Assembly (NCBI GenBank): GCA_017508485.1
Contig: JAFVYV010000002.1
Location: 1-56,034, forward strand
Direction: 5' to 3'
DNA: 56,034 nt
DNA from: Clostridia bacterium
GTDB taxonomy: Bacteria > Bacillota > Clostridia > Christensenellales > Borkfalkiaceae
Made by a program: the position numbers and the translations under genes. Every line of letters starts with the position of its first letter. Position 1 is the stretch's first letter. Shown in pieces: positions 40,663 through 48,082 of the stretch. Under the pieces are notes generated by a model. The model was not told the DNA's origin and ran no database searches. It saw only the letters and a list, made by a program, of their open reading frames with translations.

Positions 40663-41835
40663 ATGAAACACAGTTATTCAGACATGGTTGAAAACGTACA
40701 ATTTATGGAATACATTACTGGTCCATATTCAAGAAGTATGACTCCAAGATGGAGCATCATGAGTACAGACTTAGGTATTCCTTTCTACAGTAGCAAAAAC
40801 AACTGTATGTACATGATTTTCGGCGACACTTTTGGTACTCAATGGCCATCAAAAGAAAAGGAAAGAGATAAGTGGAGAGGTAACGTTTTAGGTATTATTG
40901 AAAACACAGACCTTTCAAACGGTTTAATTTTCAACGACTTTATCAAAGACAACAAGGGCGATGCAAGATACTTATTTGACTTCCACGGCTACACTTCAGA
41001 CAAGAACATTGAAGTAACAAAAATCGGTCAAGGTGGTATTGAAGTAAACGGTGCTTTATATATGTTCGTTGAATCAATCAGAAGCTGGGGACAATCAGGT
41101 TTCTGGAACGTAAACTACACAGGCGTTATCAAGTCAACTGACAACGCAGAAACTTGGGAAAGAGTATACGACCTTTCTTGGGTTGAAACTGATGAAGGCG
41201 AATTCAAAGACGTTATTCAAGAATTAGTACAAGAAAACAACGATATGCAACCAAGTGGTGTAGAAGTTAACCTTTCTGAAAGAGTTGCTCCTTTCTTTGG
41301 ACAAATCTATCCAGTAGACGGTAAGGACGGATACATTTACATTTACGGTCGTCGTGCAGGTCGTCAATTCGGTATCAAATGTGGTAGAGTTAAGAAGGCA
41401 GACTTTGAAAACTTCCAAGCATACGAATATCTAATTGGTTTTGATGCAAACAACGACCCAATCTGGGTAAAAGGTACTGCTGGTCTAAAAGCAATTGCTG
41501 AAAACGACGAAGCAAGTTACATCGTATCAACTCCAGCATCTAACATGACAGTATTCTACAACAACTACTTAAATAAATGGGTATTATTATACTTCAAACC
41601 AGGTGTAGGTATCGTTATGAGAACAAGTGAAACTCCTTACGGTAAGTTCTTAGAAGAAGACGAACAAATCGTTCTAAGCAAGGACTATCCATTACCAGCA
41701 GGTGAAGGTGGTTTATACGGTGCGTTCTCACACGAATTATTCCAATCAAACAACGGTAAGACTTTCTACTTCATCGTTTCTCAATGGAATAAAGTTACTT
41801 ACAACTCAATGCTTTATAAATGCGAATTAAAATAA
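40663..41835 (+). CDS. DUF4185 protein, second paralogue (GH183-like)
   Basis: 390 aa. The same layout as the previous gene: STDLGIPFYSSKNNC...MIFGDTFGTQWP, GGIEVNGALYMFVESIR, VDGKDGYIYIYGRRAG and MTVFYNNYLNKW. I choose ATG 40663 because GGGAGA lies 7 bp upstream of it; an in-frame ATG at 40648 precedes the ribosome-binding site. No signal peptide. Identity to the first copy looks moderate, so the two probably differ in specificity or cooperate. High-expression codon pattern. Confidence 0.75.
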   Translation: MKHSYSDMVENVQFMEYITGPYSRSMTPRWSIMSTDLGIPFYSSKNNCMYMIFGDTFGTQWPSKEKERDKWRGNVLGIIENTDLSNGLIFNDFIKDNKGDARYLFDFHGYTSDKNIEVTKIGQGGIEVNGALYMFVESIRSWGQSGFWNVNYTGVIKSTDNAETWERVYDLSWVETDEGEFKDVIQELVQENNDMQPSGVEVNLSERVAPFFGQIYPVDGKDGYIYIYGRRAGRQFGIKCGRVKKADFENFQAYEYLIGFDANNDPIWVKGTAGLKAIAENDEASYIVSTPASNMTVFYNNYLNKWVLLYFKPGVGIVMRTSETPYGKFLEEDEQIVLSKDYPLPAGEGGLYGAFSHELFQSNNGKTFYFIVSQWNKVTYNSMLYKCELK

Positions 41836-41853
41836 TTTAAGATTGTTTTAGTG

Positions 41854-41882
41854 TTGACAAAATAAAGTCAAAAAGTTATAAT
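41854..41882 (+). promoter_or_regulatory. Promoter of SIS-rbsK-luxS-mtnN operon
   Basis: TTGACA, 17 bp, TATAAT, both consensus. Confidence 0.82.
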
Positions 41883-41890
41883 TAAAGAAA

Positions 41891-41922
41891 AAAACACTTT
41901 ACTATTAATAGTAAAGTGTTTT
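41891..41922. promoter_or_regulatory. Perfect 32-bp palindrome in operon leader
   Basis: A 16-bp arm AAAACACTTTACTATT is followed at once by its exact reverse complement, starting about 9 bp after the -10 box. It will form a hairpin at the very 5' end of the mRNA and could also be a repressor site or the terminator for the DUF4185 genes (T-rich tail). Confidence 0.7.
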
Positions 41923-41944
41923 CTTTAAAAAAGGAGAAACAAAA

Positions 41945-42529
41945 ATGGAAAAAACAATGAAAGAAGTTATGCTTACAGAAATGAAAGCAATTGAACAAAT
42001 GATAAATGAAATGGACGGAAAGTATAAAGAAGTTTTAGACGTTTTAGCAAACTGTAAAGGCAAAGTTGTTTTTATGGGCGTTGGTAAAAGTGGACATATA
42101 GGTGAAAAACTTGCAGCAACTTTCTCATCAACAGGTACACCAAGTTTCTTCGTACACTCAACTGAAGCGTGTCACGGCGATATGGGTATGATTGAAGAAA
42201 GAGACGTTGCAGTTTTAATTTCAAACAGCGGTAAAACTAAAGAAGTTGTTCAAGACCTATGGGGTTTAAAACAAATCGGTTGTAAAACGGTTGCTTTCAC
42301 TAGTGGGGAAAATTCACCACTTGCGAACGAATGCGATTACAAACTAATTTATCCAAAACTACCAGAAGCCGACCACTTAAACTTAGCACCAACGGTATCA
42401 TCAACTTTAACTTTAGTACTTGGTGATGCACTTGCTTGTGCACTTTCAAAGAACAAAAACTTTACTAAAAACGACTTCTACAAATTCCACCCTAACGGCG
42501 CACTTGGCGAACAATTAAAAGGAGAATAA
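41945..42529 (+). CDS. SIS-domain sugar-phosphate isomerase (KdsD/GutQ-like, no CBS domains)
   Basis: 194 aa. Single SIS fold with the isomerase features GVGKSGHIGEKLAATFSSTGTPSFF, HSTEACHGDMGM, ISNSGKTKEV and the closing HPNGALGEQL, characteristic of D-arabinose-5-phosphate isomerases (KdsD, GutQ, KpsF), which interconvert A5P and ribulose-5-phosphate. The CBS pair common in E. coli KdsD is missing; short forms like this occur in Gram-positives that make no KDO. First gene of a four-gene transcript and immediately before a ribokinase-type gene, which suggests pentose phosphate use. Confidence 0.82.
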   Translation: MEKTMKEVMLTEMKAIEQMINEMDGKYKEVLDVLANCKGKVVFMGVGKSGHIGEKLAATFSSTGTPSFFVHSTEACHGDMGMIEERDVAVLISNSGKTKEVVQDLWGLKQIGCKTVAFTSGENSPLANECDYKLIYPKLPEADHLNLAPTVSSTLTLVLGDALACALSKNKNFTKNDFYKFHPNGALGEQLKGE

Positions 42530-42531
42530 AA

Positions 42532-43446
42532 ATGGCAAAAATAACTGTTATCGGCTCTTTCGTAATGGATAGCGTTGCTACTATGGACGAATTTCCAAAG
42601 CCAGGTCAAACCATTATCGGTAAAACTTTAGGTTTATACCCAGGTGGCAAAGGCGCAAACCAATGCGTAACAATTGCAAGACTTGGTGGCGACGTTGAAA
42701 TGATAGGTATGCTTGGTCGTGACGGCAACGGCGAAACTTTTAGAAAGATTTTCAAGGAAGAAAATATTTGTATTGACCGTGTATTTGACTGTGATGAACC
42801 AACTGCTATGGCACAAATTCAATTAAACGCACACGGCGAAAATAGAATTTGCGTAATACCATCTGCAAACCACGTATTCTCATTAAAAGAAGTAGAAATG
42901 GTAAAAGAAACCATCAAAAACACTTCTTTAGTAGTTTTACAACTAGAACTAACTATGGAAGTAACTGAAGAGTTAATCAACGTATGCTTTGAATACGGCG
43001 TACCAGTTATATTAAATCCAGCACCTGCAGTAAAACTTTCAAAAGAATTGCTTTCAAAGGTAACTTATCTAACTCCAAACGAAACGGAAATGGAAATTTT
43101 ATCAGGACTTCCTACTAACACGGATGAAGAAGTGTTTAAGGCAGCCGACAGTTTACTTGACGTAGGTGTAAAAACTATCGTTGCAACTTTAGGTAAGCGT
43201 GGTGCTTTAATAGCAACTAAAGAAAAGAAGGAAATTATTAGTGGTTATACCGTAAAAACAGTTGATACGGTTGCCGCAGGTGATAGTTTTAACGGCGCAC
43301 TTGCAAAATGCTTGATGGACGGCAAAACTTTAGAAGAAAGCGTTAAATATGCAAACGCAGTAGGCGCTTTAACGGTAACTAAAAAGGGCGCAATACCATC
43401 ACTACCTTACAAAAAGGACGTAGAAGAATTTATTAAAAACAACTAA
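42532..43446 (+). CDS. rbsK: Ribokinase-family sugar kinase
   Basis: 304 aa PfkB-family kinase. The substrate-binding GGKGANQ is in YPGGKGANQCVTIARLGG, followed by NPAPA; the catalytic site is DTVAAGDSFNGAL with the base Asp in AGDSF. These are the standard ribokinase features; the usual DTTGAGD is DTVAAGD here. It should phosphorylate a pentose at O5; ribokinases accept D-ribose and, more weakly, D-arabinose. It begins 3 bp after the SIS gene with AAGGAG, so both are expressed together. Substrate is inferred, not proven. Confidence 0.87.
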   Translation: MAKITVIGSFVMDSVATMDEFPKPGQTIIGKTLGLYPGGKGANQCVTIARLGGDVEMIGMLGRDGNGETFRKIFKEENICIDRVFDCDEPTAMAQIQLNAHGENRICVIPSANHVFSLKEVEMVKETIKNTSLVVLQLELTMEVTEELINVCFEYGVPVILNPAPAVKLSKELLSKVTYLTPNETEMEILSGLPTNTDEEVFKAADSLLDVGVKTIVATLGKRGALIATKEKKEIISGYTVKTVDTVAAGDSFNGALAKCLMDGKTLEESVKYANAVGALTVTKKGAIPSLPYKKDVEEFIKNN

Positions 43447-43898
43447 TGGATAAAATAGAAAGTTTTAAAATTAACCACAACACCTTAAAAGAAGGTATCT
43501 ATATCTCAAGAATAGACGGCGACGTAATAACTTACGACTTAAGAACGAGAAAGCCAAATCAAGGGGATTTTATGGATAACGAAACTATGCACTCTGTAGA
43601 GCATATGTTCGCTAGCCTTATAAGAAACAGTAAAATAAGTGATAACGTTCTTTATTTTGGACCTATGGGCTGTCAAACCGGCTTTTACTTATTATGTAAA
43701 GAGAATAAAGAAACCGTTTTAGAAGTGGTAATTGACGTTTTGAAAAAGATTATTGCATATAATGGGGAAGTTTTTGGAAACACTCCATTAGAGTGTGGTA
43801 ACTATAAAACTTTAAGTTTAGAAAAGGCAAAATTAGAGTGCCAAAGATATTTAGATATTTTACTAAACAAGGTAAACGATTTTAAGTACGAGGAATAA
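43446..43898 (+). CDS. luxS: S-ribosylhomocysteine lyase LuxS
   Basis: 150 aa. The metal site HxxEH is in MHSVEHMFA and the third ligand in the C-terminal ECGNY; GPMGCQTGFYL holds the catalytic cysteine. LuxS splits S-ribosylhomocysteine into homocysteine and DPD, the precursor of autoinducer 2. It overlaps the rbsK stop by one base (TAATG) and is followed after 1 bp by mtnN, the enzyme that makes its substrate, so the pair completes the activated methyl cycle. Confidence 0.95.
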   Translation: MDKIESFKINHNTLKEGIYISRIDGDVITYDLRTRKPNQGDFMDNETMHSVEHMFASLIRNSKISDNVLYFGPMGCQTGFYLLCKENKETVLEVVIDVLKKIIAYNGEVFGNTPLECGNYKTLSLEKAKLECQRYLDILLNKVNDFKYEE

Positions 43899-43899
43899 T

Positions 43900-44586
43900 A
43901 TGATAGGAATAATCGGCGCGTTAGAAGAAGAAATTGCGCTAATAAAAAATGACCTAACTGACAAAAAAGACTATTTTATAAGTGGAAGCACTTACACGGT
44001 AGGTAAACTTTTTGGTAAAGAAGTTGTAATAACAAAATGTGGCGTAGGCAAAGTTTTTTCAGCAATCGCAAGTGAAGTAATGGCGCTAAAGTTTAACGTA
44101 GAGTGCATTATAAACACGGGCGTAGCAGGTGCTTTAAGTGAAAACCTAACTGTAAACGACGTTGCTATCGGGGTAGGCACGGTTCAACACGATATGGACA
44201 CTTCTCCACTTGGCGACCCTAAAGGTCTAATTTCCGGCATAAACGTAATAACTTTTGAGTCAGATGCAAATTTAACCAACAAGTTTGAAAGGGCGGTAAA
44301 AGACCTTAATATAAATTATGAAAAGGGTATAATTGCAACGGGCGACCAGTTTATAAGCGACAAAACTAAAAAGGAAGAAATTAAAAATTCCTTTAACGCA
44401 ATCGCTTGTGAAATGGAAGGTGGCGCAATAGGTCACGTGGCTTTCGTAAACAAAATACCATATATAGTTATAAGGTCAATTTCAGACAACGCAAACGGTG
44501 ATGCAAAGGTAGACTTTCCTAAGTTTTTAGAACTAGCGACCACTACTTTATACCATATAACCAAACGCTTTTTAGAACTATATTAG
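43900..44586 (+). CDS. mtnN: 5'-methylthioadenosine/S-adenosylhomocysteine nucleosidase
   Basis: 228 aa. It begins MIGIIGALEEEIALIK and has TKCGVGKVFSA, the GDQFIS segment, and the catalytic region ACEMEGGAIGHVAF with RSISDNA near the end; all match Pfs/MtnN. It removes adenine from methylthioadenosine, S-adenosylhomocysteine and 5'-deoxyadenosine and provides S-ribosylhomocysteine to LuxS. Last gene of the operon, followed by a long-loop terminator. Confidence 0.94.
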   Translation: MIGIIGALEEEIALIKNDLTDKKDYFISGSTYTVGKLFGKEVVITKCGVGKVFSAIASEVMALKFNVECIINTGVAGALSENLTVNDVAIGVGTVQHDMDTSPLGDPKGLISGINVITFESDANLTNKFERAVKDLNINYEKGIIATGDQFISDKTKKEEIKNSFNAIACEMEGGAIGHVAFVNKIPYIVIRSISDNANGDAKVDFPKFLELATTTLYHITKRFLELY

Positions 44587-44604
44587 GCGTAAAAACATCA
44601 AAAA

Positions 44605-44669
44605 AACCTAGGCCGTACTTAAGGAAAACGGGGTTTTAAACCCAAAAAATCGGTCTAGGTTATTTTTTT
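44605..44669 (+). terminator. Terminator with nested hairpin
   Basis: AACCTAGGCCG pairs with CGGTCTAGGTT across about 35 nt that hold an inner GGG-TTTTAAA-CCC hairpin, ending in T-run. Confidence 0.65.
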
Positions 44670-44675
44670 ACAAAA

Positions 44676-44722
44676 CCACAATATATTGTGTTTTTATTAA
44701 AAAATTTTTACAAAATATTGTG
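44676..44722. promoter_or_regulatory. Two NrdR boxes 32 bp apart
   Basis: CACAATATATTGTG (44677-44690) is a perfect palindrome and matches the NrdR consensus; TACAAAATATTGTG (44709-44722) matches 12 of 14 of it. The spacing of 32 bp, three helical turns, is typical of NrdR tandem sites, which shut off nrd genes when dATP is plentiful. Confidence 0.85.
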
Positions 44723-44730
44723 ATAAACTA

Positions 44731-44759
44731 TTGACAACGCACTAAATATATGGTAGCAT
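44731..44759 (+). promoter_or_regulatory. Promoter of nrdD operon
   Basis: TTGACA, 17 bp, TAGCAT, directly downstream of the NrdR boxes. Confidence 0.7.
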
Positions 44760-44795
44760 ATAAAAGCAATCACACAAAATTTAGGAGGAGTAAAA

Positions 44796-47165
44796 ATGTA
44801 TCAAGTTAGAAAAAGAGATGGCGAAATAGTAGATTTTAACATTAGCAAAATCTCAGTAGCAATTGAAAAGGCTTTTAAAGCAATGGATAAGCAGTACAAC
44901 CAAAACGTAATTGACTTTTTGGCGTTAAAAGTAACTGCTGATTTTGAATCAAAAGTAAAAGACAATTTAATTGACGTAGAAGACGTTCAAGATAGCGTAG
45001 AAGCAGTTCTTATCCAAGCAGGATACGGCGACGTTGCTAAAACGTATATATTATATAGACAACAACGTGAAAAGATAAGAAATATGAAGTCTACTATTTT
45101 AGACTATAAAGAAATAGTAGATAGTTACGTAAAAGTAACCGACTGGAGAGTTAAGGAAAACTCAACTGTAACCTATTCAGTAGGTGGTTTAATTTTATCA
45201 AACTCAGGTGCAATTACTGCAAACTACTGGTTATCTGAAATTTACGATAAAGAAATTGAAATGGCACATAGAAATGCAGATATTCATATTCACGACCTTT
45301 CTATGTTAACCGGCTACTGCGCAGGTTGGTCATTAAAACAATTAATTAGAGAAGGTTTAGGTGGAATTCCTGGTAAAATAACTTCAGCACCAGCATCACA
45401 CTTATCAACTTTATGTAACCAAATGGTAAACTTCTTAGGTATAATGCAAAACGAATGGGCAGGCGCACAAGCGTTCTCATCTTTTGATACCTATTTAGCA
45501 CCATTTGTAAAGGTAGATAACCTTTCTTATAAAGAAGTTAAACAATGTATCCAATCATTTATTTACGGCGTAAACACTCCATCAAGATGGGGTACACAAG
45601 CACCTTTCACTAACATTACCTTAGACTGGACAGTTCCAAACGACTTAAAGGAATTACCTGCAATCGTTGGCGGTAAAGATATGGACTTTAAGTATAAAGA
45701 CTGTGAAAAGGAAATGGCAATGATAAACAAAGCGTTTATTGAAATTATGATTGAAGGTGACGCAAACGGTAGAGGTTTCCAATACCCAATCCCAACCTAT
45801 TCAATCACAAGCGAATTTGACTGGTCTGAAACTGAAAACAACAAGTTATTATTTGAAATGACTGCAAAATACGGCACACCATACTTCTCTAACTACGTAA
45901 ACAGCGATATGGAACCAAGTGACGTAAGAAGTATGTGTTGTAGACTTCGCCTAGACTTAAGAGAATTACGTAAAAAGTCAGGTGGTTTCTTCGGTTCAGG
46001 TGAAAGCACGGGTTCAATCGGTGTAGTAACAATCAATATTCCAAGAATTGCATATCTTGCTAAAGATGAACAAGACTTCTTTGATAGATTAACAAAGATG
46101 ATGGACTTATCTGCTCGTTCACTTAAGATTAAAAGAGATATCGTAACAAAACTTCTTGATGAAGGTTTATATCCATACACAAAGAGATATTTAGGAACTT
46201 TTGCAAACCACTTCTCAACAATCGGTCTAATCGGTATGAACGAAGCGTGCTTAAATGCAAAATGGATTCGTAAAGACCTAACTGAAAAGGATGCACAAGA
46301 ATTCACAAAGAAAGTTCTTAACTTCATGCGTGAAAAACTTTCAGACTATCAAGAAATGTATGGTGACCTATACAACTTAGAAGCAACACCAGCAGAATCA
46401 ACTACTTATAGACTTGCAAAACACGATAAAAAGAGATTCCCTGATATCATCACGGCTTGTAAGAAGGAAGACGGCGCACCATACTACACAAACAGTTCAC
46501 ACTTACCAGTAAACTATACTGCTGATATTTTTGAAGCGCTTGATATTCAAGACGAATTACAAACTTTATATACTTCAGGTACGGTATTCCACGCGTTCTT
46601 AGGACAAAAGATGTCTGACTGGAAGGCAGCAGCAAACCTTGTAAGAAAGATTGCCGCAAACTACAAACTACCATACTACACTTTATCACCAACTTACTCA
46701 ATTTGTGCAGAACACGGTTACATTATCGGCGAACACTATTCTTGCCCAATTTGTGGTGCTAAAACGGAAGTTTACAGCAGAATTACAGGTTACTATAGAC
46801 CAGTACAAAACTGGAACGACGGTAAACTTGAAGAATTCAACGCAAGAAAGGTTTACGATATTGAAAATTCAAAACTAAAGAGAGAAGATTTAGTTAAAGA
46901 AGAAGTAAAAGCGTGTGAAGTAGAAGTAAAAGGTGAAGACATTTTATTATTCACAACTCCAACTTGCCCTAACTGTAAAATGGCAAAAATGATGCTAGAC
47001 AAAGCAGGTATCAAATACACGGTAATTGATGCAACAAGCGACAAGGATATGGCTAAAGAATTCGGCGTATTAAAAGCACCAACAATGTTTGTACCAACAA
47101 AAGATGGTTATGCTAAATACGACAACGCAAGTGAAATCAAAAGATTTATTGAGGAACAAAAATAA
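44796..47165 (+). CDS. nrdD: Anaerobic ribonucleoside-triphosphate reductase with fused C-terminal redoxin domain
   Basis: 789 aa class III reductase. ATP-cone at the N-terminus (1-about 90, YQVRKRDGEIVDFN), the large catalytic barrel with conserved cysteines (GYCAGWSLKQL, STLCNQMVNF), a zinc-binding Cys cluster (YSCPICGAK) and the glycyl-radical site at G665 in RITGYYRP. After a linker of acidic residues the last 75 residues form a thioredoxin/glutaredoxin fold with active-site C724-P-N-C727. Most NrdD use formate; the NrdD2 type of Methanosarcina uses a separate redoxin. A fused redoxin suggests the same chemistry in one chain. Next gene, one base later, encodes a thioredoxin reductase. Confidence 0.9.
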   Translation: MYQVRKRDGEIVDFNISKISVAIEKAFKAMDKQYNQNVIDFLALKVTADFESKVKDNLIDVEDVQDSVEAVLIQAGYGDVAKTYILYRQQREKIRNMKSTILDYKEIVDSYVKVTDWRVKENSTVTYSVGGLILSNSGAITANYWLSEIYDKEIEMAHRNADIHIHDLSMLTGYCAGWSLKQLIREGLGGIPGKITSAPASHLSTLCNQMVNFLGIMQNEWAGAQAFSSFDTYLAPFVKVDNLSYKEVKQCIQSFIYGVNTPSRWGTQAPFTNITLDWTVPNDLKELPAIVGGKDMDFKYKDCEKEMAMINKAFIEIMIEGDANGRGFQYPIPTYSITSEFDWSETENNKLLFEMTAKYGTPYFSNYVNSDMEPSDVRSMCCRLRLDLRELRKKSGGFFGSGESTGSIGVVTINIPRIAYLAKDEQDFFDRLTKMMDLSARSLKIKRDIVTKLLDEGLYPYTKRYLGTFANHFSTIGLIGMNEACLNAKWIRKDLTEKDAQEFTKKVLNFMREKLSDYQEMYGDLYNLEATPAESTTYRLAKHDKKRFPDIITACKKEDGAPYYTNSSHLPVNYTADIFEALDIQDELQTLYTSGTVFHAFLGQKMSDWKAAANLVRKIAANYKLPYYTLSPTYSICAEHGYIIGEHYSCPICGAKTEVYSRITGYYRPVQNWNDGKLEEFNARKVYDIENSKLKREDLVKEEVKACEVEVKGEDILLFTTPTCPNCKMAKMMLDKAGIKYTVIDATSDKDMAKEFGVLKAPTMFVPTKDGYAKYDNASEIKRFIEEQK

Positions 47166-48074
47166 ATGTACGATATAATAGTAATCGGCGGGGGTGCGGC
47201 AGGTATGACTGCCGCCCTTTATGCTTTAAGAAGTGGTAGAAAGGTTTTAGTAATAGAAAAGGAAGGCTTTGGTGGACAAATAGCCAACTCTCCTAGGGTA
47301 GAAAACTTTCCATCAATAAAAGAAATTAGTGGAACGGAATTTTCTGACAAACTTTTTGAACAAATTGACTCACTTGGCGCTGAAATTGAGTTTGACAAAG
47401 TAGAAAAGGTAGAAAAAATAGGCAATACTTTTAAGGTAAAAACGGAGTATAGCGAGTTTGAAGGTAAGTCAGTTATTCTAGCACTTGGCGTAAAGCACAA
47501 ACACACGGGCATCAAAAAGGAAGAAGAGTTAATAGGTAAAGGCGTTTACTACTGCGCATTATGTGACGGCCCTTTCTATAAAGGGGAAGAAGTATCTTTA
47601 ATAGGGGACGCAAACTCTGCCCTTCAATACGCAATAGCCCTTTCTGCCTACTGCAAAAAGGTTAAAGTTTACACCCTTTTTGACAAATTCTTTGCAGACG
47701 ACGTGTTAGTTAAGCGTTTAAAGGAAAAAGAAAATATTGAAGTAAAAATGGGCGTAACCTTAATAGATATGGTAGGCGAAGACCACTTACAACAACTTAT
47801 TTTCAAAGAAACTTACGGCGAAAACACCTTCACGGTAGACACAAAAGCCCTTTTCGTAGCAATCGGTCAAATTCCAGACAACAAAGCGTTTGAAAACATA
47901 GTAGATTTAGACGAAAAAGGTTATATAATCGCAGGTGAAGATACCGTTACAAAAACCCCTGGCGTATTCGTTGCAGGGGACTGTAGAGTAAAACAAATTA
48001 GACAGTTAACAACAGCAACGGCAGACGGCGCAGTTGCCGCAACAAAAGCAAGTAATTATATAGACACTTTATAG
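47166..48074 (+). CDS. Thioredoxin-reductase-like flavoprotein without NADPH motifs
   Basis: 302 aa, TrxB length and order. FAD-binding VIGGGAAGMTAAL at the start, redox disulfide C130-A-L-C133, and the C-terminal FAD motif GVFVAGD. The NADPH-binding parts differ: in place of GxGxxA the sequence is GDANSA (147-152), and the HRRxxFR phosphate-binding block is missing (TLFDKFFADD). The same losses define clostridial ferredoxin-dependent flavin thioredoxin reductases (FFTR), so electrons probably come from ferredoxin. Placed between the NrdD-redoxin and FDP, it is a likely reductant for the fused redoxin. Confidence 0.85.
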   Translation: MYDIIVIGGGAAGMTAALYALRSGRKVLVIEKEGFGGQIANSPRVENFPSIKEISGTEFSDKLFEQIDSLGAEIEFDKVEKVEKIGNTFKVKTEYSEFEGKSVILALGVKHKHTGIKKEEELIGKGVYYCALCDGPFYKGEEVSLIGDANSALQYAIALSAYCKKVKVYTLFDKFFADDVLVKRLKEKENIEVKMGVTLIDMVGEDHLQQLIFKETYGENTFTVDTKALFVAIGQIPDNKAFENIVDLDEKGYIIAGEDTVTKTPGVFVAGDCRVKQIRQLTTATADGAVAATKASNYIDTL

Positions 48075-48082
48075 GAGTAATT

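Noticed and set aside
40648..41835. Longer start at ATG 40648 for the second DUF4185 protein
   Set aside because: The GGGAGA ribosome-binding site lies after this ATG and in front of ATG 40663.
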